DNA of 64,000 bases from Sapria himalayana (Eukaryota; Streptophyta; Magnoliopsida; Malpighiales; Rafflesiaceae): NCBI GenBank assembly GCA_029783825.1, contig JAREIK010000385.1, positions 1,178,001 through 1,242,000 of the forward strand, read 5' to 3'. Position 1 is the first letter of the stretch; every line of letters starts with the position of its first letter. This document shows positions 23,178 to 33,468 of this stretch, one piece after another. Both the position numbers and the translations under genes were made by a program. Below the pieces are notes generated by a model. It had not been told where the DNA came from, did not search any database, and saw nothing but the letters and a program-made list of their open reading frames with translations.

Positions 23178-24011
23178 TTACCATAACATTTGTCTTAAAT
23201 CATATTATTTGTGAATAATTTTTTGGTAATAAATAATTATTGAAGGATATTGACAAACCTCTATGGCATGAACCATTATAATTCCTATGAACTAATATAT
23301 TATCTTTCTTTCATTTCTAACACAGTTAGATCTCCATTTCACAAGAGACTTCCACATAGTCTTCCACTTATGTTCTAGTAGTTTTGCAAGAAGCATAACC
23401 AACTTTTAATAGAGATGGAGAGGATCCTTCTTGAAAACTATCACCCATTCAAAAAAAAACTCAAGATTAAGCCAAAGTGTTGTTCTACTCATCTTCATCA
23501 TCATCTCTTAGATTAAGCCAAAGTGTTGCAAAAATAAGATCAAACAGGACATCGGAAAATCACGGTTGATGACTCAAAGCAAGCTCAAAAGGATCATGAA
23601 TTCACCATAGCCACACGAACGGCACAAAATCAATTATTATAGAATAGCACATTTGCTTCATCATGTATCTGAATTCAGAACAAGCAAAATTAGGTTAAGA
23701 TTTGCAATTTGAACCATGGAGGCGCGCATGCGTCCTCATGCCTCGGATCCAACTCCAAACAACGTAGAATAGGTCATCATAAACAAGAAATTTTACAGAA
23801 CGGATTCTATAAATTTCGACCTGAGTAGGAACAGAAGCTACTACGATTACGCTCCTACGTTTAATCTTCGATTAACAGACTCGTAGAACAGGCCATCATC
23901 AGCCCAATCACAAGCTAGCAGAATTCATGTCTCGTTGACGCGAGACAAAAAAAAAATGCAATAATCAGAGAGAAAATAAAACGGACGGAAGTACAGATAG
24001 CGAATAAGATA
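23178..24011. other. Intergenic or intronic stretch, composition rising toward 24 kb
   Basis: AT-rich until about 23,500, where a duplicated phrase GATTAAGCCAAAGTGTTG occurs (about 23,465 and 23,513). From 23,560 to 24,011 the composition is more balanced, like unique genic flank. No coding exon was recognised on either strand. Confidence 0.4.
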
Positions 24012-24260
24012 CTGACAGCTTGAACGAGATGGTCCTGTTCTGTCACTCCTCGTTGCCGCTTCTCCCCGGCGTGCTTTTCACGTCATTTCCGGACAAAATA
24101 CATTGTCAGGCACTCGGGTTCAGGCGAAGAGAGGATTCTGTTACTAGTCGGGTTTCAATGAAGATACCCGACCCGCCTTAGTTCCAGAGAAACTATCACA
24201 TTAAGACGTGTGTCAACGCGGCATTGCCCAACCCGGCTTTGCCCACCCCGTTATTATAAA
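24012..24260 (-). promoter_or_regulatory. Promoter plus non-coding first exon candidate (minus strand)
   Basis: On the minus strand a TATA-like TTTTATAATAACGG (about 24,251-24,260) precedes about 200 bp of balanced sequence ending AGCTGTCA|GTATCTTATT, a plausible splice donor at 24,012/24,011. Only tiny upstream frames occur (ATG TGA; a 6-codon frame; ATG ACG TGA), as in a leader. The next gene on this strand is at 15,633. Whether it uses this leader is a guess. It could also be an orphan conserved flank of SERINC. Confidence 0.3.
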
Positions 24261-24639
24261 ACCTGACCCGGTTCTTTTTCTCATCAACGGTCGAAAACGA
24301 ATTAAACAAAAAACATGTTACATTATCATCCAAAATTTTAATAATTTTTTAAAAAAAAATTAAACAGTGGGCGTCACGTGAGTAACATTAACATTCATAA
24401 TTTTAATGACATTTTTTTGAAAATTAAACAAAAAACATTTGACAATTATTTGAAATAAAATAATTTTAAAAAATATAACTTAACTATTTCCTCTGAATCT
24501 TAATCAATAAAAATAAGCATGATTAAAAAATAAAAACAGGAAAAACATAATTAATTATTTAAAAAAAAAATAAAAACAAATAATTTGATTGTTATTAGAC
24601 CAGAGGGATTAAAAGTAAGACCAAAGTTAACAAAGAGGA
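24261..24639. other. 3' flank of the SERINC gene, AT-rich
   Basis: Downstream of the SERINC stop on its strand. It holds A/T runs and no recognised feature. An exact polyadenylation site is not assigned. Confidence 0.4.
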
Positions 24640-24926
24640 TCAGAATTCCCTCTCGGGGAACACGAGAGGAGCAATCAGAGACCAGATGTATAGCACCGCC
24701 GTGGCCCAGCCGGTAGCCATGCGAACCCACACGGAGGCCCAGCCGACATCGACCAGCTTCTGGCTCTCTCCAACTGACATAGACCAGCCAGTTAAAAGCA
24801 TGGCAGAGTACATACTTGCAAGAGAGAAGATGATGTGGAAGAAGGAATAAGAATATGTGACCATCTTAGCTTCCTCTTTCGCCCAGTTTTCCTCTCCGTT
24901 ATTCTCCATCGGCAGCAATGGTTTCC
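24640..24926 (-). CDS. SERINC/TMS1-type membrane protein, terminal exon
   Basis: 287 bp of coding sequence in phase with the preceding exon (a split Gly codon: G|GG), starting after the acceptor TGTATTAG and ending EREF-TGA at 24,642-24,640. It encodes KPLLPMENN, then a conserved SYSFFHIIFSLASMYSAMLL helix, TGWSMSVGESQKLVDVGWASV and a last hydrophobic helix ending IAPLVFPEREF. These are hallmark C-terminal motifs of plant SERINC (serine incorporator, TDE1/TMS) proteins. SERINCs are multi-pass membrane proteins linked to lipid scrambling and serine-derived lipid supply. The role in this plant is inferred from family only. Confidence 0.93.
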
Positions 24927-25095
24927 CTAATACACCAAATTGGAACAAATATCCGAATTATTAAGCATATATAGAGGTAGAGGTGTCAAACGTGCCGGGC
25001 CGGCACGTTCTTAAACCGTGCCCGGGCCGTGTTAAGATAATCACGTGCCGTGCCGTGCCGTGCCTTGGCACGGCACGCCGGCACGGGTCCATCCC

Positions 25096-25167
25096 GTGCC
25101 GGTTCACGCAAGCACGCGTGGCACTGGCGCCGTGCCGGTTCACGCAGCCACGCGTGGCACTGGCGCC
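25096..25167. repeat. 36-bp tandem repeat, 2 units
   Basis: GTGCCGGTTCACGCA...GGCGCC repeated at 25,096-25,131 and 25,132-25,167 with two mismatches, in the left subterminal region of the hAT element. The CACGCGTG core is itself palindromic. It could be a transposase-binding array, by analogy with hAT subterminal repeats. Confidence 0.9.
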
Positions 25168-25252
25168 GTGCCACGCGTGCCGTGGCATGAGTCGTGAGTC
25201 ACGACTCACGCCATGTGACCCATCGGGCCGTCCCCTGCCCCACCGGTAAAAA

Positions 25253-25290
25253 GACCGCGGGTCGGGTGCAAACAGACCCGACCAGCGGTC
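25253..25290. repeat. Family palindrome within the autonomous-type hAT element
   Basis: GACCGCGGGTCGGGT is followed after a short spacer by its imperfect complement ending AGCGGTC, then a T-run. The same 37-38-bp structure is found in the short elements at 394, 1,477, 31,594 and 33,719. Confidence 0.9.
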
Positions 25291-25590
25291 TTTTCTGCCG
25301 AAACCCGAGTCCAGTCTTCCAGACGCCCATTGAAGTGATACGAGCAAAAACCAACGGCAAAAAAAAAAAAAAAATTCAACTCCACCGATTTTCAGCCCTT
25401 GGATTCACCTCCAACGGCTAGGGGGCAGAATCCAACGGTCCTCGTGATTCTGCCTTTAAAAATAGTAAAAAAATTCAAAAAATTATCTTTTTTTATTTAA
25501 AAAAACATTCTTTAGCCTATAAATTCTACTCCCCTCCTTATAACATTTATGTTTTTCAAAAACATAAAATCTCTCAATACTTTCTCTCTC

Positions 25591-25668
25591 TTACATAAAC
25601 CGTGCATCTCTCTCTCTTACATAAACCGTGCATCTCTCTCTCTTACATAAACCGTGCATCTCTCTCGG
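25591..25668. repeat. 26-bp tandem repeat, 3 units
   Basis: TTACATAAACCGTGCATCTC plus CT-run, repeated at 25,591, 25,617 and 25,643, about 190 bp before the transposase start codon. It likely lies in the promoter or 5' leader of the transposase gene. Confidence 0.93.
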
Positions 25669-25856
25669 GCCTCGTGATTTTGATATCGGCTTGGATTTTC
25701 GTGAAACTCAACTTGAGTTTTGAACATCAGAGCTTCCTGCGGTGCACCTTGCACGAGACTGACCTCATTGCTTTTACCGAGTAATATACTTTATGTTTTT
25801 TTGTACTTTCTCTCTCTAAAGCTTCTCTCTCTAGAAAAACTTACGAAAAATAAAAA

Positions 25857-27983
25857 ATGACAAATACACCTGACACGTATTTAAATTTGGAAAATGAAAA
25901 TGTTAGTGTTACACAGACGTCTGTGGCTTCTGAAACTTTGGTTTCTCCTGTCGTCTCAGCCCAAAGTTCTAAAAAATAAAAAACTAGGAGGACTTCTGTA
26001 GTTTGGACACATTTTAAAATCATAACACATGTAGATGTTAGGGGTGAGGAACTTGAAATGGCACAGTGCAAATATTGTATGAGACTTTTAACATGCAAGA
26101 GTACATGTGGGACTGGGCACCTCAAGAGGCATGCTGAAATATGCTCCAAAAAACATGGACCCTTAGATCCTAGGCAAACCCAACTTGGCACTATATTTTT
26201 TGAGACTGGATCTAGTTCAGTCTCAAAGTTTACTCCCTTCGTATACTTCAGCGAGTTGGGTAGGGACGGCATGGCCAGGCTCATCACATTGATGGGTCTT
26301 CCGATCAGATTTTCGGAAGATCCGAGGGTAGTGCGCATCATGCAGACTTATTTTCAGCCATCTTATCGTAGGATTCTTAGGTCCACATCTAGGAGTGACA
26401 TAGTAAAGATATATAAGTTAGAAAAACAAAAAATAATTAAGGAATTTTTGGCATTTAGTGGAGTGGTGTCCGTGACGTCCGATATATGGACATGTCACGA
26501 TGATTCTTCTTATGCATGTCTCACGAGTCATTATGTAGATTCTAACTGGACAATCAATAAAAAAATATTAGGATTCACTGAGATTCTTCATCCTCATGAT
26601 GGCCCGGCCATTTTTGAGTGTATGATGAAAATATTTAGGGAATATAAAATTCAAAATAAAATTTTTAGTATCACTTTCGATAATGATGCGAATAATAGAG
26701 TAGCGATCAATATGTTTGTTTGGAATATTAGAGACGCACCATTAGGAGAGATATTTCATGTCAGATGCATGTGTCATGTTATTAACCTGATAGTTCAAGC
26801 GGGTATGAAGGTCTGTTCCCCCGCGTTGGAAAATATATGCAATGCACTCAAGTATATTCGCACTCCTCGCAGACTACAAGAGTTTGGTAATCTCTGTTTA
26901 TCTGCGAATCTTAAGAAGAAGAAATTCCAATCGGATGTAAGACATCGTTGGAATTACACGTACCTGATGTTGGAATCATATGTTGGATACGAACACGTGA
27001 TATCCGACTACGTCAATAGTAAGAGTGGCGAACTTATTATTGACGATACTGACTGGGCTTCAGGAATTTCATTTATGAAATTCCTGAAAATATTTTATGA
27101 CACGACGAACATGTGTTCGTCGGTTTATACGCCCACCACTTGCATTGCACTCCGTTGCATATGCAACATTAATAGTATGTTTAGGAAGTATCGAGCGGAC
27201 CCGACGCTTAGTCATATGGTTGCAGAGATGGAGACCAAGTACCTGAAGTACTGGTCCACCATTCCATCTCTTTATTGTCTCGCAGCATGCATGGACCCTA
27301 GGGCTAAGGTGGAAGGGGTTGAAAACACCCTGACTTTCATTTCCTCGTGCATGAACCTGGAAGAGCCACCTGAATGGTTCATTTACGAGAAGTTAACAGA
27401 CATGTTCACATACTACGATACTAGGTATGGTGGTGGTGGTGGTGGTGAGACTGTGAGTACGGACACTGATACCTTGTTCGGAGATGACGATTATTCCATT
27501 AACCTAGCGAGGGAGAAACGTAGGGGTGAACCTTCACATAGGAGCGAGCTGTCTCGGTACTTAGATACCGATTACTGATCAATCCTATCACCTTCTGATA
27601 ATAAGAATCTTGATTTATTACAGTGATGGAAATCATATGAGTCCGCCTATCTCGTGCTATCTAGAATGGCACGGGATCTACTGACTCCTCCGGTGTCGAG
27701 CGTAGCATCGGAGTCTGCTTTTTCTGTTGCAGTGAACGTGATTTCGGATAGAAGATCGAGATTACGTCCAGATATGGTTGAGGCCTTGGTATGTTTGAAG
27801 GATTGGGAGGAATCGAGATTTAGCATCAGTGATCGTGCTGAAGCTGGGACTGTGACAGACACTGCAGTCGCATCCACATCCACTACGATGGCGGAGGAGT
27901 TGATTGCCGATAATGATGATCCATATGATACTGATCTTGATGTTGCGGCTGATGATTCTCATGATATGCCGCTTGACGATTGA
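25857..27983 (+). pseudogene. hAT transposase, one continuous frame with three nonsense codons
   Basis: A single 709-codon frame with no frameshift, interrupted by TAA at 25,977 (codon 41), TGA at 27,576 (codon 574) and TGA at 27,624 (codon 590). Domains in order: a BED-type zinc finger (W50, F53, C71, C74, H88, H92, C96); an RNase-H-like catalytic region with SVTSDIWT (D about 209) and ITFDNDANN (D about 275); the hAT motif RCMCHVINL (about 303-309); RHRWNYTYLML (from about 363); a Gly run and acidic linker at about 525-545; and the C-terminal dimerisation domain (about 600-650, SSVASESAFS and SDRRSRLRPD). The length is normal for plant hAT-Ac transposases. The third stop replaces a conserved Trp by one base. 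An internal ATG at 26,058 would give 506 residues, missing part of the BED finger and the whole dimerisation domain. Confidence 0.92.
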
Positions 27984-28761
27984 TGCTCATCTGCTCTTTT
28001 TTTTCGATGTTTTTTTATTTATTTTATTTATACACTTTGTTTGTACTTTGTAGTTTGTACCATACGTTGTGTTGAAACTTATACTTGTTTTGTTCGGACT
28101 ATTGGTTTCAAAAGCATGAATGATAATTTTTCATTTGTGTAGTTTAATTTTTTTTTAATTAAAATTTTTACTAACTTAATGTATTTATTTATTATTTTAC
28201 GATTTAAATTTTATTTTAAAATTTAATAACTTTAAATTTTAATATATAATTAATAAATTATAATAATAAAAAAAGCTAAACTTAATTGAAAAAAAAAAAA
28301 ATTTTTTCTAATATTTGTTTGTTTTATTTAATTTTAAATGTAATAATTTTTACAAAAAATTATATTTTTTAATTATTACTAATACTCTAAAGTCTATACA
28401 TAAACTTAATAAAAAATTTAAAAAAAAAAAAAATTCTAATCTGCCATTTTGGCATTTTCAGCCCGTGCTCGTGCTTGGCTCCCAGGACCCGGACCCCGGT
28501 TGAGCCGGTCCCGCGTTGCGGCTCGCGCCCCGCCTGCCCTGCCCCTGCCGTGCGCCCATGCCGCCTGGCCAAGCCAAGTCGTGCTCGAGCGGGCCGGGCA
28601 CGGCACGCCACGGCCTAGCCGTGCACACGGGCCGTGCCATGCCCGCCTTTAACTCACCGTGCCGTCCCGGGCACGGCACGGTAGCACGACCGTGCTCGTG
28701 AAAAACGGGCCGTGACATAACAGAAGAATACAATAAGATTCGGGTGCTGTGCCACAGCATG

Positions 28762-29409
28762 TATGGGTGTAACTGAGCCGAGACGAGCCAAGTATTAGGC
28801 AGGCTCGGCTCGGCTCAATTTTAAAGGAGTAGGCTCAAGCTTGTTCACAAGCCTGTTTACGAGCTAACGAGCCGAGTTTGAGGGTGATCGGGCTCGGCTC
28901 ATTTAACTCACGAGCCTGGTTAACGAGCCCGTTCACGAGCCTATTTATGAGCTGACGAGCTGAGTTTAACGGTGCTCGGGCTCGGCTCGTTTAACTTACG
29001 AGCCTCAAAATGATATTCTGGAATTAAAAAAAATATTCATCTAAAATAACTAATATACAACTAAATTAAAAAGTTCAATTAACTTGATTGAAGTTCAAGA
29101 GTTTAAATATTTATCATGTTCTTTTGTAGGAATAATTTGTTGTGCATCAAGCTTTCTCCATGTTCACGAGCTTGTTCAAGAGCTTGGTTAACGAGCTTGT
29201 TCAAGAGCTTGGTTAACGAGCTTGCTCACGAGCCTGTTTACGAGCTGACGAGCCGAGTTTGAGGGTGCTCGGGCTCGGCTCATTTAACTTACGAGCCTCA
29301 AAATGATGTTCGGGCTCAGCTCGTTTAACTTAATAAACGAGTTCGAGCGAACTTCTAATGAGCCAAACGCCGAGCAGCTCGCGAGCAGCTCGGCTCGATT
29401 ACAGCCCTA
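28762..29409. mobile_element. Second hAT-like family, non-autonomous, 648 bp
   Basis: The ends TATGGGTGTAACTGAGCCGAG and CTCGGCTCGATTACAGCCCTA form an inverted repeat unlike that of the main family. Flanks ACAGCATG (28,754-28,761) and ACGGCATG (29,410-29,417) match at 7 of 8 bases, consistent with an aged 8-bp target duplication. The interior is built of repeats around ACGAGC(C/T)TGTT, GAGCTGACGAGC and GGGCTCGGCTC, with an AT-rich centre at about 29,020-29,110. No coding capacity. Confidence 0.85.
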
Positions 29410-29877
29410 ACGGCATGTGAACGACCGGCCGGCCAAGCAAGGCACGGTGGCACAGCCATGCCGAATCATGTCGGACCATCCCTATCGGAACCCATTGCCT
29501 GAAAACGCAGCAAGTCACCGGCTTGCGTGGCCGGCCACCCCATCCGGCAGTTACCCAACGGAACTTGACACGTGACTCAAAGCAGGTCCCAAGTCCCCAG
29601 GCTGGTGGACGATGCCATCAAGCCAATCACAACGATCGTGCCTCACCCGGCATGAGGAAGGGCATGACACATCTAAACGTATATCAACCGAAGTTATGAC
29701 TCGGCCCGGGAATCAACCCGAGCTCAACCCAAACTGAAATTATTAAACTAGGGTCGAATCGTTAAGAACAATAAAAAAATACATAACATGTGAAGCTCTT
29801 AGTCAGCTAAAATGAGATCGCGCCCACACACACGGTATTATATGCATTATATGTGCGGGCATATAATCGAGAGATAC
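29410..29877. other. Remainder of the last SERINC intron
   Basis: Balanced-composition, repeat-like sequence (ACCGGCCGGCCAAGC, GGCCGGCCACCCC) up to about 29,700, with a terminus-like GGGCATGACACATCTA near 29,675 that may be an old hAT end. It then runs into the splice donor context GTATCTCTCG at 29,877. No exon seen. Confidence 0.45.
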
Positions 29878-30118
29878 CTGCACGGGGAGAACTTGGCGGG
29901 GAAAGCAGGCTAGTAGAAGATCCAGCACGGACAGCAGAATACACGACCGATAGGACAGTGGCAAGCAGGCCGAGGGCAAGAGTGCCAGTAGAAACGGCGT
30001 TCGAACGGCTATGGAGACCGTTGCATTCGTATTCCCTTGGTTCGCTGGCAAGGCCGCTATAGCACAGATATGAGCAATACAATGAAATAATTGAGGCCGG
30101 TAAAATACTCCCGCCAAC
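29878..30118 (-). CDS. SERINC/TMS1-type membrane protein, internal exon
   Basis: 241 bp between the acceptor AAATAAATAG (30,119 onward) and the donor CGTGCAG|GTATCT (29,878/29,877). It starts in phase 0 and leaves phase 1, matching the next exon. It encodes GGSILPASIISLYCSYLCYSG, then LASEPREYECNGL, a helix of about 20 residues (TLALGLLATVLSVVYSAV) and SSPRAG. The YLCYSGLASEP...CNGLH stretch is diagnostic of plant SERINCs. Open frames on the opposite strand are shadows of this exon. Confidence 0.92.
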
Positions 30119-30643
30119 CTATTTATTTCCATCAAAAATAAAAAATTAATCCTCCAATCAGAAATGTTCCCCCGCCGGGGTAAATTACGTTTTAGTATAC
30201 CGAATAAAAAAAATATTTACAACAAAAAAAAAACTGAAATTATTATATTTTGCTAAAAATATACCACAAGATATAATATTTACGTTTTGGTACATTACAA
30301 TTAGTAGAGCATACACTCGACTAATTACTTGAATTATCAATATTATCAATTTTGGTTATATGAATTTTAATTAAAATTATTTTTTACATTTTAATTCAAG
30401 TTTTTGAGTTAAAATGTGAAATTACCATTTTAATATTATTAATAACTTTTTTGCTCATTTATTTTGATGTAATAAATCTTTTTTAAATTCTTTTTTTTAT
30501 CCATTTAAATTAAAACTTCTCCATATATCCTACAAAAAATAATAATAAAAGCATTTTTTTATATTTTTAATTATTTTTTTTTTTGTTTTTTTTTATTTTA
30601 TGATTTTTAGTTTTTATGGAATTTTGTTCAATCTATGATGTCC
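30119..30643. other. SERINC intron, AT-rich part
   Basis: Intronic sequence immediately 5' of the exon on the gene's strand. AT-rich with T runs that can serve as a polypyrimidine region. No other feature seen. Confidence 0.6.
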
Positions 30644-30651
30644 GAGTCAAT

Positions 30652-31143
30652 TAGAAGTGTCAAAAGGGACGTGGTGGGCTATGCCGGCCCATTTTTCAGC
30701 CTGCCCAACCATGCTTTCATGCTGGGCCAGGCACGGTTCTGTGGAGGTCAGCCCAGCAGGGACCCGCTGCAGGAATCCGCTGGGTTCAACGCGGTGGGAC
30801 CGAATCACTAATATAAATAAAATTAGGAATTCGGCTGTGTGATGTCCCACCATCACGCCGAACCCCTAATTTAGAAAAATTAGGGTTTCGCATGCCCAAA
30901 ACCCTAATTTCAAAAAAAAATTAGAATTTTGGAGATCCCAAAACCCTAATTTTAAAAAAAATTCATTTTCTCGGCTCATGCTGAGGTACCGTGCCAAAGG
31001 GCCACGGAACCGTGCTGGGGCCGTGGTTGGGCACGGCACGAACCCGGGCATGAAAAATTTCAGTGCCGGGGCAACCCAGGCACGGCCGAATCGTGCGGTT
31101 CCTCCTGCCGAGCCTGACCGGCCAGGCCCGGTTGACACCTCTA
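30652..31143. mobile_element. Non-autonomous hAT element, 492 bp, perfect TSD
   Basis: Begins TAGAAGTGTCAAAAGGG and ends CCCGGTTGACACCTCTA, with GAGTCAAT on both sides (30,644-30,651 and 31,144-31,151). Its centre carries several AAACCCTAATTT and complementary AAATTAGGGTTT blocks instead of the GACC palindrome. It lies inside a SERINC intron. Confidence 0.92.
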
Positions 31144-31410
31144 GAGTCAATACTACCCTAGCAAAAACAAACCCTAGGGCTCGTGAGGTTGCAAAACCCT
31201 AGAAAAAAAATATGTGCATTATACTAACAAAGCACATGGGAACTGGCATGCCATATAGGCACACAACAATTATGGGCCGTCATTTACCATAATCACACAC
31301 CCATTGTGTGGGATGGACATCAAATCTTATTGCATCGATGCCATGAAGGGGTAGAATGTCATTTCCATCGGTGGTCCATTACTTTCTTGGAGGCAGAAGC
31401 TGGTCAACCT

Positions 31411-31815
31411 TAGAGGTGTCAAACGGGCCGGCTAGGCACGGCACGGCCCATTTTTCATGAGCACGATCGTGCTACCGTGCCGGGCACGGCACGGTATAAA
31501 AAAAACCGGGCCCGGCTCGGCCCGCAGGCACGACGGGCCGTGCCTCGCCTGGCCCGCTCGGGCAAACCTGCCCGTGCGGTTCGGAAAACGGGGGACCACG
31601 GGTCGGGTTGAATTAGACCGACCCGCGGTCTTTTTTTGCGGGAGGGGAAGCATGCGGTCGGACTCACGGGGCTCCCGGCACGGGATAAACCCGTGCCGGT
31701 TTGCTGTGCCGGGCACGGCACGGACCCGGGCACAGATTTTTTCCGTGCCGGGCCAGCCCAGGCACGGCTGAACTGTGCCGTGCCTCGTGCTGGGCCGGGC
31801 CGGTTGACACCTCTA
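31411..31815. mobile_element. Non-autonomous hAT element, 405 bp, perfect TSD
   Basis: Begins TAGAGGTGTCAAACGGGCC and ends GGCCGGTTGACACCTCTA, flanked by GTCAACCT (31,403-31,410 and 31,816-31,823). The palindrome is at 31,594-31,630. Its left subterminal region (ATGAGCACGATCGTGCTACC) is the same as the right subterminal region of the transposase-bearing element. Confidence 0.93.
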
Positions 31816-31823
31816 GTCAACCT

Positions 31824-32546
31824 CAAAACCCAAGTTTTGGGGGGAACAATTATCATGATCATGGCAGCAAAAATTAGTTCGCCCATAAACCCTAATTTTT
31901 GGGGTAACAGATTTCGGGAACCCATGACCCCTAGAAAATTAGGGATTTTGAGTATGAAGAGAGATTGTCACAACATAAATTATAGGAAAGTCCTAGTTTG
32001 AAGTAGACATTGCAGCAGGGTAAGCCAGATCACAATTTCGTGCTAATAGTTATTTACATAGAGAAAACTATGAGAATTGTAGTGTGTTAAAGGGTCCTCC
32101 TCGGAGTCTTCCGATTTTAACCCCCACTGAAGTGGTATATTCGGTATTCCTACCCAGCAGAGAAAAAGAGGAACCAGCCTTACATTACAAGTGTTCCACT
32201 ATTTAATATTACTAGATTATTGACTCAATAGTCAATACTTACATTACAGGTGTCCATTCTTTTTTCACTATCTTATTTTCTTGTTCCTTAAATATTATAA
32301 TAACTAATAAAAATTATTTAAAAATTATTAAATATGATAATATTAAACTTCCGTCCGAGTTATTTTTTCATGTAATTTAATTATTATTTTATTTTATCTT
32401 CTAATATTAATTTGTATGATCAAAAAATTATGAAAAAAAATCTTTCTTTGGGATTGAGCATAGTGGGCAATATGTGTTCTCACCTATGTTAGAATCTCAT
32501 TAAGTGTGTTTGACTCATTGCTTGCTAATTCTAAAATTTGTATTTA
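31824..32546. other. SERINC intron between hAT elements
   Basis: Contains more CCTAATTTT/AAAATTAGGG words (31,890-31,950), possibly an older insertion split by the element at 31,411. The rest is AT-rich with nothing recognised. Confidence 0.45.
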
Positions 32547-32554
32547 TCACTAAC

Positions 32555-32931
32555 TAGATGTGTCAAAAGGGCTGATCCGGCACGGCCAAGCCTGGTTTAG
32601 GCAGCCCAACTAGGCTACTGTGACAGGCCAGGCAAGGCACGGTACTATAACCGTGCCGTGCATGGCCCAGCACGGACCAGCAACCGGATACCATGGGGTT
32701 CAGCCTAATTCGATTCAGACAAACCCCTAATTTTAAAAAAAAAATTAGGGTTTTGGCAGAGCATCGTCGCGCCGCCACACGTCTTCGTCCGTTTGGGGCT
32801 GGGCGAGCCTCACCTGTCGGGCATCAGCTCGTACTGACCACATGCTATGCCATCGTGCCGACACACCACGACGGGCCGGGGCACGGCACTATAGCATATC
32901 ATGCAGTGCCCCGGCCCATTTAACACCTCTA
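32555..32931. mobile_element. Non-autonomous hAT element, 377 bp, perfect TSD
   Basis: Begins TAGATGTGTCAAAAGGGC and ends GCCCATTTAACACCTCTA, flanked by TCACTAAC (32,547-32,554 and 32,932-32,939). The centre has a near-perfect hairpin at 32,721-32,755 built on AAACCCCTAATTTT and AAAATTAGGGTTTT. Confidence 0.93.
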
Positions 32932-32939
32932 TCACTAAC

Positions 32940-33460
32940 CAAATTGAAAATATTTTACATTAATCTTAAGAATATTTCAATCATAGGGTGTGAGATATAT
33001 TAGTTAAGAAAATATATCAGAGCTTCATATTTTACTCATCAGCCTAATCTAAATACATATTTATTCAATTTGATACACTCAAATGTATAAGGACTTAGTA
33101 AAGATATAAGATATGACTAGAGAATACTGTATATATTTAATTATTCTTTTTGATTACTGTCATGATGCACATGGAAAATTCTTTTTAGTGTTGGATCACA
33201 AATATTTTCTATTTTTCAAATATTCTATAAAATGATAAAAAATTACTTGGAAAAAAATATTTAAAAAAATAAAAAGTAATAATATAATAAATATATATCA
33301 GACATATTTAATACTTATTATATGAATCATAAAATTTTATGATAGACTGAAAGAATAAATAGATATTTAATTGAGATAACTAACACACTTATTTTCAATG
33401 AGTCTTCCAAAGTATTTTTAGGTAGATACAATTTTAATTACAAATTATCTTATCAATTGA
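32940..33460. other. SERINC intron, AT-rich, nothing recognised
   Basis: AT-rich spacer between two hAT elements. Confidence 0.55.
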
Positions 33461-33468
33461 AAGCCATC

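Larger units (their letters stand above)
24978..28714 (+). mobile_element. hAT element carrying a transposase gene; right terminus lost
   Basis: The left end TAGAGGTGTCAAACGTGCCG and GCACGG-rich subterminal DNA match the local short elements. The element includes two small tandem repeats, the family palindrome (25,253-25,290), a transposase frame (25,857-27,983), an AT-rich 3' part and a GC-rich right end (28,460-28,714). The right end matches other members in reverse (CACGAGCACGGTCGTGCTACC) but stops about 30 bp short of the terminus, passing into ACATAACAGAAG. It sits in a SERINC intron on the opposite strand to the gene. With no right inverted repeat it should not be excisable. No target duplication is found. 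Confidence 0.85.

Noticed and set aside
25841..26341. 166-codon minus-strand frame
   Set aside because: Antisense shadow of the hAT transposase gene; no independent motifs.
29853..30062. Plus-strand 69-codon frame
   Set aside because: Antisense shadow of a SERINC exon with matching splice sites on the minus strand.
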